A DNA stretch of 64,000 bases, taken from Agarophyton chilense. Its lineage: Eukaryota > Rhodophyta > Florideophyceae > Gracilariales > Gracilariaceae. Location: assembly GCA_030374765.1 (NCBI GenBank), contig JARGXX010000092.1:124001-188000 (forward strand), written 5' to 3'. Positions 31,081 to 41,388 of the stretch are shown here, piece by piece (positions within the stretch are counted from its first letter, which is position 1; every line of letters starts with the position of its first letter). The translations under genes were made by a program, and so were the position numbers. Under the pieces are notes generated by a model. It did no database searches, had not been told where the DNA came from, and saw nothing but the letters and a program-made list of their open reading frames with translations.

Positions 31081-32718
31081 TCAGATATTGTTCTCTTCGA
31101 TATGTGCTTCTCCGTATTTTACTTCACTGGGGCCTTGATTATGCTCATTGTTCTCCTCCTGTAAATTGCTCGTTGTCCTCCTCCTCTTCTTCCTCGTTGT
31201 TGGTAAGTTAGTTTGAATCAGCGATGATTCCAGGATTTGGTGCTGTAGTTGCAACCAAGTAATGATACCTCCGTCGATACCAACTGCTATTATTTTGTCA
31301 TGAATATTTATATCAACCCGAGTTATAACAACAGATTGATGATAAGCAGAGCCAAATAAAGGTTTGTCGTTCGCACAAGGACCAGAAACTTTCTTTCGTC
31401 TTTGATGTTTAGGATTCCTTATATTTCCTTTTTGACCGCTTTGATTTACATCGCTGGCATGCTCTTCACCGCCATGGATCCCCTCGGAAGTCGAGTCACC
31501 AATAGTCAGCTGCAGAGTAATATTTGTACCATGTTCTCCTCGTGAATCCCTTTTAACGCTCCATCTCAGAAGCTGCTTGGCCGTTGTCTTGGAGATACTG
31601 CACTCTTCGTATCCCAGCCACAAAGGTCGAGGGAAAGAAACCTCATGTAGAATTCCTTCACATCCGCCAGTGAACACAAGGCTTTGATGAGTTCCTCTGA
31701 ATGGTGAGCTAACGGATTGCATTGTCCGAAAAGAACCCCCCTGCACATATACTTTACGTACCGGATACTTTGCTCGGAAGTTATCCGTTCCATATAGTCT
31801 CACGACCCGCAGATAACCCGAGTCCCCTCCTACTACTGCGACATTCGGTTCGGCAATACACATACTGTGGCTTCCAGCCAGACCCTCCGCATTCTGTTCC
31901 AGAGTAGCAACCGGGTCCCGAATATCTCGTAGTCGAAGAACACATGACACTCCTAAAGAGCAAAACAGGTAGCGATTCACCCATCTAATGTCGGTCACAA
32001 TTGACTCCTGAGCTGGAACACACCACTTTGGCCATACTGATTCAGAAGAAGATGACTCGTATACTTCCACAGTACCAACCACCGAGCCGACAAGAAGTCG
32101 TTTGCCGTCCAAGGACCACTCCACCACACGAGCAGGTCCATGTACAGTGCGTTCATTACCTTCTCGAAGAATCGTTTTTTTGCAAGGTAAAACGTTTGCA
32201 CTACCAGATACTACGTCGTAGGCGGAAGAACATCGGAGAGTGTTACTGAAGCGACATATCATGATACGTCCGTCTCCGAGAGCCGCGGCGAATGTTCCGC
32301 ACCAACTTCTCGCTGAGATGGGCTCATACTGTCCGGGCCTCCACTTGAGATCCCAGGTGCAGTCACCATCATGTTGAACTACACCCAAACAGATAGCGGT
32401 ATTATTGGAAATGGACCAAAGCTGAATGTGAGCTGACCCACTATAAGTCTCAAGCACTTCATGAACAGTTTGATCGGATCTGTGCGCTGCAGTAGCCAAA
32501 ACTCCCCTTACTTCAGGATGCCATTTCAAAACGCTTATATGTCCGCCCACGAACGCCACACCAGTTTTGTTTCCAAGAGAAGCGCTATGGAAGAGTGATA
32601 ATTTGCCTAGTGATCTCGAGTCTGATACCTTTGCACCTGCCAAAGTAATGGGTGGCGACTGTTTGAAGAGTTCCTTGCACTTCGTCCTCATTCTTGATTC
32701 CTTAGGTTCGAAGCACAT
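31081..32718 (-). CDS. WD40 protein resembling TFIIIC subunit GTF3C2 (TFIIIC110/Tfc6)
   Basis: A 545-residue beta-propeller protein. Signatures recall the TFIIIC subunit that binds B-box promoters of tRNA genes together with GTF3C1: FVGGHISVLKWHPEVRG, HIQLWSI followed by LGVVQHDGDCTWDLKWRPG, then FAAALGDGRIMI and a series of blades ending in GGDSGYLRVVRLYG. The pattern 'sound WDLKW(C/R)P after a His-Asp-Gly' is characteristic of GTF3C2 and its plant relatives. The usual long acidic N-terminal region of the animal and yeast proteins is missing, and a basic, Lys/Arg-rich patch (TTRKKRRRTT) sits near the C-terminus as a likely nuclear signal. The identification rests on family pattern and would need a profile search. 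Other chromatin WD40 proteins are possible. Confidence 0.65.
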   Translation of the reverse strand: MCFEPKESRMRTKCKELFKQSPPITLAGAKVSDSRSLGKLSLFHSASLGNKTGVAFVGGHISVLKWHPEVRGVLATAAHRSDQTVHEVLETYSGSAHIQLWSISNNTAICLGVVQHDGDCTWDLKWRPGQYEPISARSWCGTFAAALGDGRIMICRFSNTLRCSSAYDVVSGSANVLPCKKTILREGNERTVHGPARVVEWSLDGKRLLVGSVVGTVEVYESSSSESVWPKWCVPAQESIVTDIRWVNRYLFCSLGVSCVLRLRDIRDPVATLEQNAEGLAGSHSMCIAEPNVAVVGGDSGYLRVVRLYGTDNFRAKYPVRKVYVQGGSFRTMQSVSSPFRGTHQSLVFTGGCEGILHEVSFPRPLWLGYEECSISKTTAKQLLRWSVKRDSRGEHGTNITLQLTIGDSTSEGIHGGEEHASDVNQSGQKGNIRNPKHQRRKKVSGPCANDKPLFGSAYHQSVVITRVDINIHDKIIAVGIDGGIITWLQLQHQILESSLIQTNLPTTRKKRRRTTSNLQEENNEHNQGPSEVKYGEAHIEENNI

Positions 32719-34102
32719 GAATGGGCCGGTTTCGCTGTAGCACAGTCAAGAGTCTCGCGTCTTTGACAGGAACAGGATGATGAAGAATGAGGGGCTATTC
32801 GCACGTCAACAAGATGGTTCCGCTCTGCAGTTCACGGCGAGTGGGAGCATCGCTTCACTACATAAAATGTGGTACTGTACAAGATATTGTATAACCCTAC
32901 CATTCCTCGTGCTTAGCTAGAGAGCTCGCTACAGCGAACTTCTTCCCGTACAAAACAGCCTGGTCGTACGAAGATAGAGACCAATCTTTCAAAAACAGGT
33001 CTCTTGAATTCTTGACAATTTCTGTCTCTGTTTCACGATTTTTCCGATCCGTTGCTTGGGCTATCATTGTCTCTTGCATCCTCTTTTACTCTAGATATCT
33101 TGAAAGTCATGTTCGTTTTAGCCTGAGCCACTCTCTCGCTCCCCACCCCCCCCCTTTTTTTTCATATACATACACAATTACATCTCCATTTGTGCCGAAC
33201 GCTTTGTTTCACGGAAGCTCTCTCCAACGAGGCAGCTAGCATTCTGCCCGCCAGTTTTGAAAAGCGTTTTGAACAGAAACATAACGCTCCCGCATGAAAG
33301 GAAAGGCGGGACATCCCGAACATCCACCGCTGGGCATCTGCGTCTGAAAAACTCATAGGGCGTTCTTCATATGAATAAAATCCCTCATCATTCTCCGTTA
33401 TTGCGGGTACTGCGCTTACTGCGCTTCGTTCCCAGTACAGCAGAGCTGTACCGTACGGATCAGGCATTGAATGCGAAGCAGTGGTTTGACAAGTGGGTGT
33501 GACCCGAAAGGATACGAACTCGGAGTTCGCCCTTTTGATCGCCGAGCAAATGTCATTTCTTCATCTCTTGGACTGGACAATTGCTTCTGAGCGGTAAAGA
33601 AGACGTAGGTCGACAAGCTCCCGTTTTCTACTGCCCCAACGTTATTCAGACAACTTGACAAGCCGAACGATGCGAAAGAGCAATTGCCATCACGTCGAGA
33701 ACAATGAACCATCGACTTGGAATTGGGGATGGAACGTTATAAGAAATGACAAGGGTTTCTGTCTTGGGACGTCTCGATTATTACATGATATGCGCGGACG
33801 CCTGGCAGCTTGGCAGTGGCGATTCTGTGAAGAATGGGATTTGCAGAGAATTGGCAGCAATGGCATAGTGGGAAACAAGAAGCCCAAGGTGCATAAAGCG
33901 GCGAACAGAATTTCACAGTAAATACGGATGACGGATGGAGAGGGATGGCTCTACAAGAAACCATTTGGCGGGGTTTTATTCTCTATACACTTGCACAAAT
34001 CGGTTCATTACATGCCGCATGAGTTCTAGCTACAAAAAAAGAGAGACGCATACATGAATCGAGGATGATTCTCACGCGCTACTTACGCAAAAACGTTATG
34101 AT
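32719..34102. other. Intergenic stretch of about 1.4 kb
   Basis: Contains overlapping short frames on both strands (32897-33079, 33162-33467, 33416-33712 minus; 33012-33239, 33655-33921 plus). None shows a domain, good composition or support from neighbours. A C-run followed by a T-run lies at 33144-33160. I see nothing else in it. Confidence 0.4.
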
Positions 34103-34765
34103 CTACTGATAGACACCTTTGATCTTCGGGCGGATGCTCTCCGGCATGAAGCTCACGTCTGGCTCGTTCGGACCATGAATAAAGTACTTGGCGTGTTGAT
34201 CGGCTCGAACGCACGTTTGCAATGAACAATACGCAATGTACGGACGGGGGCCGGCATCGGTAAGACCACGAGCGATGAATTCGCAAGTCATTCCATGCGC
34301 AACGAGCAGTATGTTGCCCGAATATTTAGAAGCCAAAAGCTGTGCAATGCGTTTTGATCTCCAAATGACTCGGTCTCTTGTTTCTGGATAGTCTGGAAGA
34401 AGCATGGGTTCGTGTGAAATATCAATGGATGGAAATTGCTGTTTGAGAGCTTTCACTGAAAGCATGGTGGGGGTGGACGGAAACCAAGCCGGATGCAGCC
34501 ATTCAGAGAGGCCAGGCTCGACCTTGATCGGTAAGCCTGTGACGTTGGACACTTGGTTGGCCGTTTGAACGGTTCGGAAGAAGGGGCTTGCGAATATGTG
34601 CGTGAGCTGCTTTGACTGCAGATGTTTTCCGAGGTGGTGAGCCTGTTGAATTCCGTTTTCTGTGAGGAACGGGTCATGTGGCCGTTCGGCGGTTTGCTTC
34701 CAAGACTTGTCAACGTGATCGATTCTCTCGCCGTGGCGCGCGACGTAGACGGTGGACGCGGCCAT
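34103..34765 (-). CDS. Histidine phosphatase (phosphoglycerate-mutase-like, UBASH3/Tfc7 type)
   Basis: A 220-residue histidine phosphatase. The catalytic RHG motif is in VYVARHGERIDHVD (residues 7-20). The FLTENGIQQAHHLGKHL helix, the FASPFFRTVQTA block and ILLVAHGMTCEFIARGL (second catalytic His) follow in the normal order, and GLSEWLHPAWF supplies the acidic residue. The pattern 'RHGER.D..D..W' places it with the eukaryotic UBASH3/PGAM-like branch, which also includes the phosphatase domain of yeast TFIIIC subunit Tfc7. The protein is just the domain with no extension, so a TFIIIC role is only a speculation from the nearby TFIIIC-like gene. The substrate is unknown. The start has only two residues between Met and the first strand. 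Confidence 0.88.
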   Translation of the reverse strand: MAASTVYVARHGERIDHVDKSWKQTAERPHDPFLTENGIQQAHHLGKHLQSKQLTHIFASPFFRTVQTANQVSNVTGLPIKVEPGLSEWLHPAWFPSTPTMLSVKALKQQFPSIDISHEPMLLPDYPETRDRVIWRSKRIAQLLASKYSGNILLVAHGMTCEFIARGLTDAGPRPYIAYCSLQTCVRADQHAKYFIHGPNEPDVSFMPESIRPKIKGVYQ

Positions 34766-34967
34766 GTGGGAGGTGGGAGTGATCGATTGTTGACAATTCG
34801 GACGGAGTAAAGTTTTCTAGTTGATACGGTGAGGGGGAGACGTGGAAGCGCCACTGTTCGCTAGCAGAGCAGCTGAGAGCCATGAAAGCGTACAATGGTG
34901 CTGTACACCTGTACACATGTACAGGACGTTGCCAATAGTGTGGCCACACGTTGCTGTTACATACAAC

Positions 34968-35058
34968 AATCGTTTCAGCCCCAGTTTGCCGCTGTACATC
35001 GGTGCCTTGTATGATACAAGGCACCGATATACACCGGTGGACTGGGGCTGAAACGATT
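34968..35058. repeat. 91-bp near-perfect inverted repeat (foldback)
   Basis: Left arm begins AATCGTTTCAGCCCCAGT and the right arm ends with its exact complement; the centre is CCTTGTATGATACAAGG with an almost zero loop. Over roughly 45 bases per arm I count about five mismatches. It could be a tiny foldback transposon (MITE), a cruciform, or a small-RNA precursor. No target-site duplication was evident. Confidence 0.9.
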
Positions 35059-35271
35059 CGACTACCGTAGGCCAAAGTTTACGCGTACGCGCGTGCGTGT
35101 ATGTCGCGTGTATGTCTCATGGAGATCAACGTTGGTAAGATTGCTACCGTCTACAGCTCAAACTGCTCCTTTGCACCTGACAACCGCCATTGTCGGGTCC
35201 ACTTTGAGGCTCTTCTAGCTAGCGATCTTTATTGCGTTTGGGGTGCCAGCTACAGCCCCCAAAGCGGGCCC

Positions 35272-35300
35272 TAGAGAGAAAGGTGAGCACCTTCTCTCTA
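35272..35300. repeat. Short hairpin in the dehydrogenase 5' flank
   Basis: Arms TAGAGAGAAAGGTG and CACCTTCTCTCTA pair with one bulged base and a 2-base loop, about 330 bases before the dehydrogenase ATG. Confidence 0.85.
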
Positions 35301-35631
35301 CGTGGCGGGGAGGTGGGAGGCTTGCACAAGCGCGGCGGCCTACATACAAAGCGCAAACAGCGCGAAAACCACAACGCTCTGATTGTTGCCATGTCGATGA
35401 GAGCACCCCAAGGTGCGAATCACCTCCGGTGCCGGAGGGGCATACAAGAACGTGTCCAGCGCTTGCTCCGTTCCGAGAAACCAAACTTCATCGTTCCTCC
35501 AATTCTTATGGACTCGCAAGTGTGTCGCCTCTGGCCAGGAGATTGCCTTTCTTTGACCAACAGGCGTGTTTCCGCTCAAAAGCTCCACGCCACAACCTTT
35601 GTACTTGATTGTTTCGCCCCGCGTTCTCGAT

Positions 35632-36780
35632 ATGGGTCCGAGTCCAATAGAAACGGCACAAGCTGTGCAAGATGTGAATCAAACACAAAAGCCACTTTTG
35701 ACGGAGGGTTACGTTGTCAATGAGAGGGGAGCAAAACTCACTTTGCAACCAGTTACGTTACCTCCCATGGCGCCCACAATGGTGCAGGTCAAGATCTTGA
35801 TGTCAGGTTTGTGCCACACCGATATTCACATGAGAGATAATGACACAGCAAGTTCCGACTACCCATTGGTATTGGGACACGAGGGTATTGGTCGAGTCAC
35901 TCATGTAGGCCGTTCCGTTCGTCACCTAAAAGTAGGTGACACAGTTGCAATCAGCTGGATTCGCGACTCGTGCGGTACCTGCCCCGCCTGTTGTTGTGGT
36001 CGGGAGAACATATGTGAACAGGGGTACCAGGGTCTCTTTCTTTCTTCTGCGGCTGGTATATGGGGTGCATCTCCGAAACAGTACAACTTGCATGGTGGAT
36101 GTTTTGTTCGTTATCAGAGGATTGAAGAACATTTTGCAATCAAGATTTCGAATGGGCTGCCGCCTGATATAGCTTGTCCGTTGGTGTGCGGCGGTGGTAC
36201 AGTGTTTGAGCCATTGTGTGACTACGCCACGCCGGGTAGTCATGTGGGTATCGTCGGGATCGGTGGTCTTGGAACTGCTGCTGTGAAACTTGCCAGAATT
36301 AGGGGTTGCGTTGTCTGGGCGTTGAGTGGTACGGCTTCCAAGAAAGATGGAATCCTTGGTGCGGGTGCTCATCACTTTGTGCACATGAAGGATGAAGAGG
36401 ACGTGAAGAACGCCGCCGGAAAACTTGATTTGATTATTGATACTACGCCAGCGAATATGAAAGTTGCTCCACTGCTAGAATTGTTGAGAATGGGTGGCAC
36501 TCTGTGTAAAGTGGGACTTCCGCCTTCTACTGATTGTACCTACTCTGGAGATTTAGGAGATTTAATCTTTCAGCAGAAGAAGATCGCTGGTTCTGTGGTC
36601 ACTGGGACGCGGCGATTCAGGGAAATGATGCAACTTGTGGAGGCGAACATGAAATTTATGAAAGATACCGAAATTTGGAAGACTGAGCATTGGCGCATGA
36701 CACGCGTGAATGAGGCTATGGATGAAATCGAGAACGGCACGAATAGGGGATATCGCTTTGTGTTGCACTGGGACGAGTGA
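35632..36780 (+). CDS. Zinc-dependent alcohol dehydrogenase (MDR family)
   Basis: A 382-residue medium-chain dehydrogenase that oxidises or reduces alcohols and aldehydes with NAD(P). Catalytic zinc ligands are in GLCHTDIH and GHEGIGRV. The structural zinc loop has four Cys in the standard spacing (CX2CX2CX7C) within SCGTCPACCCGRENIC. The cofactor fold is VGIVGIGGLGTAAVKLAR. The order and the DLIFQQKKIAGSVVTGTRRF segment recall the cinnamyl-alcohol/YahK-like branch rather than class III formaldehyde dehydrogenase, but the substrate cannot be deduced. I chose the ATG at 35632; the frame is open for 22 further codons upstream but passes through promoter-like DNA. No targeting peptide is obvious, so it is probably cytosolic. 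The next plus-strand gene starts about 0.5 kb downstream. Confidence 0.92.
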   Translation: MGPSPIETAQAVQDVNQTQKPLLTEGYVVNERGAKLTLQPVTLPPMAPTMVQVKILMSGLCHTDIHMRDNDTASSDYPLVLGHEGIGRVTHVGRSVRHLKVGDTVAISWIRDSCGTCPACCCGRENICEQGYQGLFLSSAAGIWGASPKQYNLHGGCFVRYQRIEEHFAIKISNGLPPDIACPLVCGGGTVFEPLCDYATPGSHVGIVGIGGLGTAAVKLARIRGCVVWALSGTASKKDGILGAGAHHFVHMKDEEDVKNAAGKLDLIIDTTPANMKVAPLLELLRMGGTLCKVGLPPSTDCTYSGDLGDLIFQQKKIAGSVVTGTRRFREMMQLVEANMKFMKDTEIWKTEHWRMTRVNEAMDEIENGTNRGYRFVLHWDE

Positions 36781-37278
36781 GTGCGCGAGGGTACACACAT
36801 GGAAGCACCCGTTCTGCAAGTTGATCGTTCTGAGTAAACAGACTTTTGGTTTCGGACTCTTGCCCAGTTTCCCTTTTCCCCTGTCGGTGGACGTTGTGTA
36901 GGTCGTGAGCGGGTGTTGATTTCGGAGGCATCTGAAAGCTAAATGCAAACTTGTTTGTTGAACAGGGCTACTAGAACTACAACGTTGGACGTTTGGTGAG
37001 CTACTTGCCCCTGTTCATGTTTGCTGCGGATGGTGTGTTGTGATTGCTTGCGTGCATTTGTGTTTTTCCTCAGAAAGGCCAGAATGTGTGCGGCCATTCC
37101 AATAGTACATAGAAGTTGGCATTGCATCGGGGGGGAGAAAGGTGACGACGAAGCGAGAGAAAAGGTGTTTTGTGTGCTGAGGTGTGACGTGAGAAAAGGC
37201 AACGTGGCAACGTGTTCGCAACTCGATTTGGCGGCCGCGCCAGAGCGACGAAGAGAAGACGCGAGGGGTAGGAGAGAG
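36781..37278. other. Gap between dehydrogenase and AAA ATPase genes
   Basis: No separate gene. The AAA frame is open from an ATG at 37021 across the right half, but those codons lack domain character and are probably a leader. Confidence 0.35.
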
Positions 37279-38517
37279 ATGCGCCGCGCGGTGGACGCGA
37301 AGATGGAGGGCGCGCACGCCACACGCCGCGATGATGATGACGCGGCGTGGATACCATCGGTGCACCAAGACGCGCTGGAAAAGCTGCGGCGCTTCGTGCA
37401 GCAAAGCGACGAGTATCCCAAGGCGGCCGTGGTGTACGGGCCGGCGGGCAGCGGCAAGAGCGCGTTATGTCGACGCTTCGCGCAGCAGTACGCGTACCAA
37501 GTTGACAAGATCACATGGCGCCAACTAGCGGGTAGCACCGTTGGCGACGTGGAGCAGCAAATACTACACACGATGCGACGCTGTTGCGCACGCGCCAGCG
37601 GCGCCAGCGCTGCAGCGCGCACGGTAATCTTGGTGGACGAGTTGGAGATATGGGCCACGCGCTCAAACGCGTCGCAATGGGGTCTACGCGTGGTAGCCGC
37701 GTTTCACGACGCGCTACAAGAGCTGCGGGAGGAGCGCACGCGAGAGGTGGTGGTGCTGACGACGTGTTGCGAGGTGCGCGACGTGCATGACGCACTGCGA
37801 CGACACGGCATGTTGGGGTGCGAGATAGCGCTTGGGGCGCTACGCGCGACGGAGCGCGCGGCTGTGTGCGCGAAGTGGGCCATGTGGGCGCACGCGACGG
37901 AGGAAAACGTGGTGGAGGACACGACGACGCACGTGGTTTCAATGACGGCCGGCTTCATGGTGGCCGAGCTGGTGGCGTTGTTACGGCGGGTGGGTGCGGC
38001 GAGACACGGGCGACATGACATGCGTCACACGGTGGACACAACGCGCCCCGGCACGCTTGCCGCCACCACAAGTCTTCTCCGCGACACCAACTTGGACGGC
38101 ATACGACGCGCGTGCGTGGCGCCGACGCTCATCGGCGTAGAAGGCGCGCTCAAACAAGTGCTGGACTGTGTGCACAGCGTGGGTGAGCTAGCGCGCAGCA
38201 ACGCGGCACGACGATGGTCGGCATCATCGACGCGCAGCGCGCGCGCGCTGCGCGGCGTGAAGGGCGTGCGCGGCGTGCTGGTACACGGTGCGAGCGGGTG
38301 CGGAAAGAGCGCTGTGTTGCGTGTGGCCGCGTTGCGCGCAATGAAGCTGGGTATGCACGTACTGCAAGTGGACGTGGCGGCGGTGTTGGGCGCGCATGTG
38401 GGCGCTTCGGAACGTCGAGTGCGTGCTCTGTTTGGTGCGGCGCGCGTGCTGGCGCCGTGCGCGCTGGTGCTGGAAGACGTGGACTCGCTCGCGCCCGCGC
38501 GCGTCGATGGCGACGCT

Positions 38518-38548
<31 letters not shown>

Positions 38549-38609
38549 GGGCGGCCGCGCTGCACCGAGTGCTGAGCACGCTGCTGGTGGAGATGGACGG
38601 CGGCGACGG

Positions 38610-38661
<52 letters not shown>

Positions 38662-38946
38662 GGCGTGGTGGTGCTCGCATCGGCGCGAGATGCGCGACGC
38701 GTGGACGCAGCGCTGCTGCGCCCCGGGCGGCTCGACGTGCGCGTGGCGCTCCACGCGCCGTGTGACGCGCCCACACGTGAGCACTTGTTCACGCACGCGT
38801 GTCGCCAGCGAGGCGTGCGTGTCACCGCCACACACGTGGCGCACGTCGCCAGCTGGCACGCGCCCTCCGCCGCGCACATCGTGCATCTGGCCGATCGGCT
38901 CGCGCACGCGCAGCGTCGTCGTGCCGCCGCAGCTGCCACATGTTGA
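37279..38946 (+). CDS. Double AAA ATPase (type II, Cdc48/AFG2/PEX-like)
   Basis: A 555-residue protein with two AAA modules. First: P-loop GPAGSGKS (54-61) and Walker B VILVDE (116-121); second: P-loop GASGCGKS (337-344), GASERRVRALFGAAR, Walker B-like ALVLEDVDSLAP (395-406) and AALLRPGRLDVRV, the second region of homology with the arginine finger. Such double rings unfold or extract proteins (Cdc48, AFG2/SPATA5, PEX1/PEX6). The second module is the classical one; the first looks divergent. In the second Walker B the usual Asp-Glu order reads Glu-Asp, which may affect hydrolysis. Between Walker B and the arginine finger are a run of 11 Gly and a (Gly-Asp-Asp) repeat. I start at the ATG at 37279; the frame opens at 37021. 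No adaptor domain precedes the ATPases. Confidence 0.8.
38520..38662. repeat. GGC run and GGCGAC/GGCGAT repeats in the AAA gene
   Basis: Two simple-sequence runs, about 38520-38550 encoding poly-Gly and about 38600-38662 encoding Gly-Asp-Asp repeats, separated by conserved AAA sequence. Confidence 0.9.
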
Positions 38947-39201
38947 GATTCGCTTACTTGCTGGCCACGTGGATCGCGTGTGACGCTCGCGCGCTGCACC
39001 TGCCGGTGAGCTCGCTGCGGGCTGCAGCGTGTGGCCATCAATGCCATGTGTGCGTTTTCATTTCGACTGTGGAGTGCGTTTCGTCGCTCTTGTTGCTGTG
39101 CGTTGGTTTTTTAAATGTCGTCACCGCTGCTGCTTCTGCTTCTCTGTCGCTCTCCAGTTGTTTCGTCTTCCTCACTTCTTCCTCCCACATCCCCCAGCGC
39201 A

Positions 39202-41388
39202 ATGGCTTTCGTCTCGTCGTCCTTCGTGCCGGCTGCTGCCGCCGCTGCCGCCGCGCCCCACTCTCTCCGCGCCTCGCCCTTCGTCGCGCGGCCCGCGCTG
39301 CGCGTGGCCGCCGCGCCGCGCCCTGCGCGCGCCCCCCGTTTCGTCCCCGCAATGGTCGCCTCCGAGCCGGCCAGCGCCCTCGTGCAGACCGGCGATCAGT
39401 TTCTGGACGACTGCATCAACGCAATTCGTTTCCTCGCCATCGACGCGGTGGAAAACGCCCAGTCGGGCCATCCGGGAATGCCCATGGGCATGGCCCCGGC
39501 GTCGTATGTGTTGTGGAAAAAGTTCATGAACTTCAACCCGAAAAACCCCAACTTTGTCAACCGTGATCGCTTCGTCTTGTCGGCTGGTCATGGTTCCATG
39601 TTGCTGTACGCCCTCTTGTATCTTTTCGGCTACGATTCAGTCGACTTGAGTGATCTCAAACAGTTCCGACAGTATTTGTCCCATACCCCGGGTCACCCGG
39701 AGAACTTTGAGACTGCCGGAGTGGAGGTCACCACCGGCCCGCTGGGCCAGGGCGTTTGCAATGCCGTGGGAATCGCCATGGCGGAGGCCCACATGGCCGC
39801 CGTGTACAACAAGCCCGACTGTTCCATCATTGACAACTATACCTACTGCATCATGGGCGACGGCTGCCACATGGAGGGTGTGTCCGGCGAGGCCTGCTCC
39901 CTGGCCGGTCACTTTGGCCTTGGAAAGCTCATTGCGCTCTATGACGACAACCACATCTCCATTGACGGCCACACCGACATTTCCTTCACCGAGGACGTGG
40001 GCAAGCGCTTCGAGGCCTATGGCTGGCAGGTCATCAACGTGCCCAACGGCAACACCGACGTTGCCGCCCTGGAGAAGGCCATTGCAGAGGCAAAGGCCTG
40101 CACTGACAAGCCCACCCTCATCAAGGTCACCACCATCATCGGCTTTGGCTCCCCCAACAAGGGCGACTCCCACGACAGCCACGGCGCTGCCCTCGGCGCC
40201 GATGAGGTTGCCGCTACCCGCGAGTACCTCGGATGGAACCACGAGCCGTTTGTCATTCCGCAAAACGTCCTCGATCACTACCGTGACAAGGTGGCCGAGG
40301 GCGCCGCGTACGAGAACGCCTGGCAGCAGACTTACTCCTCGTACAAGAACAAGTACCCTGAGCTTGCCGCGCAGTTTGAAAAGTACGTCATCAAGCAGGA
40401 GATGCCCGACACGCTGGAGCAGGCGCTCGTGGATGCTGCCATGGACAGCCCGGCCAAGCCCACCCGCCAGCTGTCGCAGCTCATGCTCAACACGATTGCG
40501 CCATTGTACCCGCCGTTCATTGGCGGCTCGGCTGATCTGGCTGGCTCCAACCTGACGCTCATGAAGGGCCTGGGCGACTTCCAAAAGGCGTCGCCGGAAG
40601 GACGCAACCTGCGCTTTGGCGTGCGTGAGCACGGTATGGTTTCCATTTGCAACGGTATCTACCTGGCGGGTTACGGTCTCAGGCCGTACACTGCCACGTT
40701 CTTTGTGTTTACCGACTATGCGCGCGGTGCCATGCGTCTGTCGTCGCTGTCGCGCACCGGGGTGATCAACGTGACGACGCATGACTCCATCTTCCTCGGG
40801 GAGGATGGCCCCACGCATCAGCCCATTGAGCATTTGGCGTCGTTCAGAGCCATGCCCAACCACTACATGTTCCGTCCCGCTGACCCCATCGAGACGGCGG
40901 CGGCGTACGCGGTGGCGCTGCAGAGCAAGAAGACGCCCACCACAATGGCGTTCACGCGGCAGAAGACGTGCATTCTGGAGGGCGGCTCGTTTGAGGGCGC
41001 CAAGAGGGGCATGTACGTGCTGAGCGACGACTCGGACAGCGGCACGCCTGATGTGATTGTGATTGGAACTGGTTCCGAGACGGAGCTGGCGCAGGAGGCG
41101 GCCAAACAGCTGCGCCAGGGCGGCAAGACAGTGCGCGTGGTGTCTGCGCCGTGCGTGGACCTGTTCGAGGAGCAGAACGAGGCGTACAAGGACAGCGTGC
41201 TGCCCGATAGGGTGCCCAAGTCGAAGAGACTAGTGGTGGAGGCGGCGTCTAGCTTTGGGTGGGACAGGTATGCGGGCAACTTTGTGTGCATTGACGAGTT
41301 TGGCATCTCGGCGCCTGGCAAGGACGACATGAAGAAGCACTTTGGCATGACGGTGGAGAATGTGGTGGAGAAGGCCAAGGCGCTGTGA
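39202..41388 (+). CDS. tkt: Transketolase, plastid
   Basis: A 728-residue thiamine-diphosphate enzyme that moves two-carbon ketol units between sugar phosphates in the Calvin cycle and the pentose-phosphate pathway. After a transit peptide of about 55 residues ([16 protein letters not shown]..., Phe at position 3) come all three domains: [12 protein letters not shown], the diphosphate site [13 protein letters not shown]...DDNHISIDG, the [11 protein letters not shown] loop, the pyrimidine domain with FGVREHGM and [14 protein letters not shown]-like [14 protein letters not shown], and a C-terminal domain with [13 protein letters not shown] and ending VEKAKAL. Length and motif spacing are normal. 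I chose the ATG at 39202 because the upstream in-frame ATG at 39115 lacks transit character. The gene is GC-rich with strong codon preference, suggesting high expression. Confidence 0.97.
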   Translation: MAFVSSSFVPAAAAAAAAPHSLRASPFVARPALRVAAAPRPARAPRFVPAMVASEPASALVQTGDQFLDDCINAIRFLAIDAVENAQSGHPGMPMGMAPASYVLWKKFMNFNPKNPNFVNRDRFVLSAGHGSMLLYALLYLFGYDSVDLSDLKQFRQYLSHTPGHPENFETAGVEVTTGPLGQGVCNAVGIAMAEAHMAAVYNKPDCSIIDNYTYCIMGDGCHMEGVSGEACSLAGHFGLGKLIALYDDNHISIDGHTDISFTEDVGKRFEAYGWQVINVPNGNTDVAALEKAIAEAKACTDKPTLIKVTTIIGFGSPNKGDSHDSHGAALGADEVAATREYLGWNHEPFVIPQNVLDHYRDKVAEGAAYENAWQQTYSSYKNKYPELAAQFEKYVIKQEMPDTLEQALVDAAMDSPAKPTRQLSQLMLNTIAPLYPPFIGGSADLAGSNLTLMKGLGDFQKASPEGRNLRFGVREHGMVSICNGIYLAGYGLRPYTATFFVFTDYARGAMRLSSLSRTGVINVTTHDSIFLGEDGPTHQPIEHLASFRAMPNHYMFRPADPIETAAAYAVALQSKKTPTTMAFTRQKTCILEGGSFEGAKRGMYVLSDDSDSGTPDVIVIGTGSETELAQEAAKQLRQGGKTVRVVSAPCVDLFEEQNEAYKDSVLPDRVPKSKRLVVEAASSFGWDRYAGNFVCIDEFGISAPGKDDMKKHFGMTVENVVEKAKAL

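Larger units (their letters stand above)
34766..35631. promoter_or_regulatory. Divergent promoter region with two foldback structures
   Basis: Lies between the divergent starts of the histidine phosphatase and the alcohol dehydrogenase. It holds a 91-bp foldback (34968-35058), a smaller hairpin (35272-35300), a near-palindrome around 34907-34924 and an alternating CG/TG-rich patch (about 35078-35110). Reading frames across it are short or in-frame extensions without domains. Confidence 0.5.

Noticed and set aside
34103-34765. Assignment of the histidine phosphatase as TFIIIC subunit Tfc7
   Set aside because: It is only the phosphatase domain without the TFIIIC-binding C-terminal part; a general UBASH3/PGAM-like phosphatase is the safer call.
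38025-39047. 340-codon frame antisense to the AAA ATPase
   Set aside because: Ser/Thr/Arg/Pro low complexity that mirrors repeats in the AAA gene.
39637-40863. 408-codon frame antisense to transketolase
   Set aside because: A by-product of strong codon preference in a conserved gene; composition is Val/Gly/His-rich without a domain.
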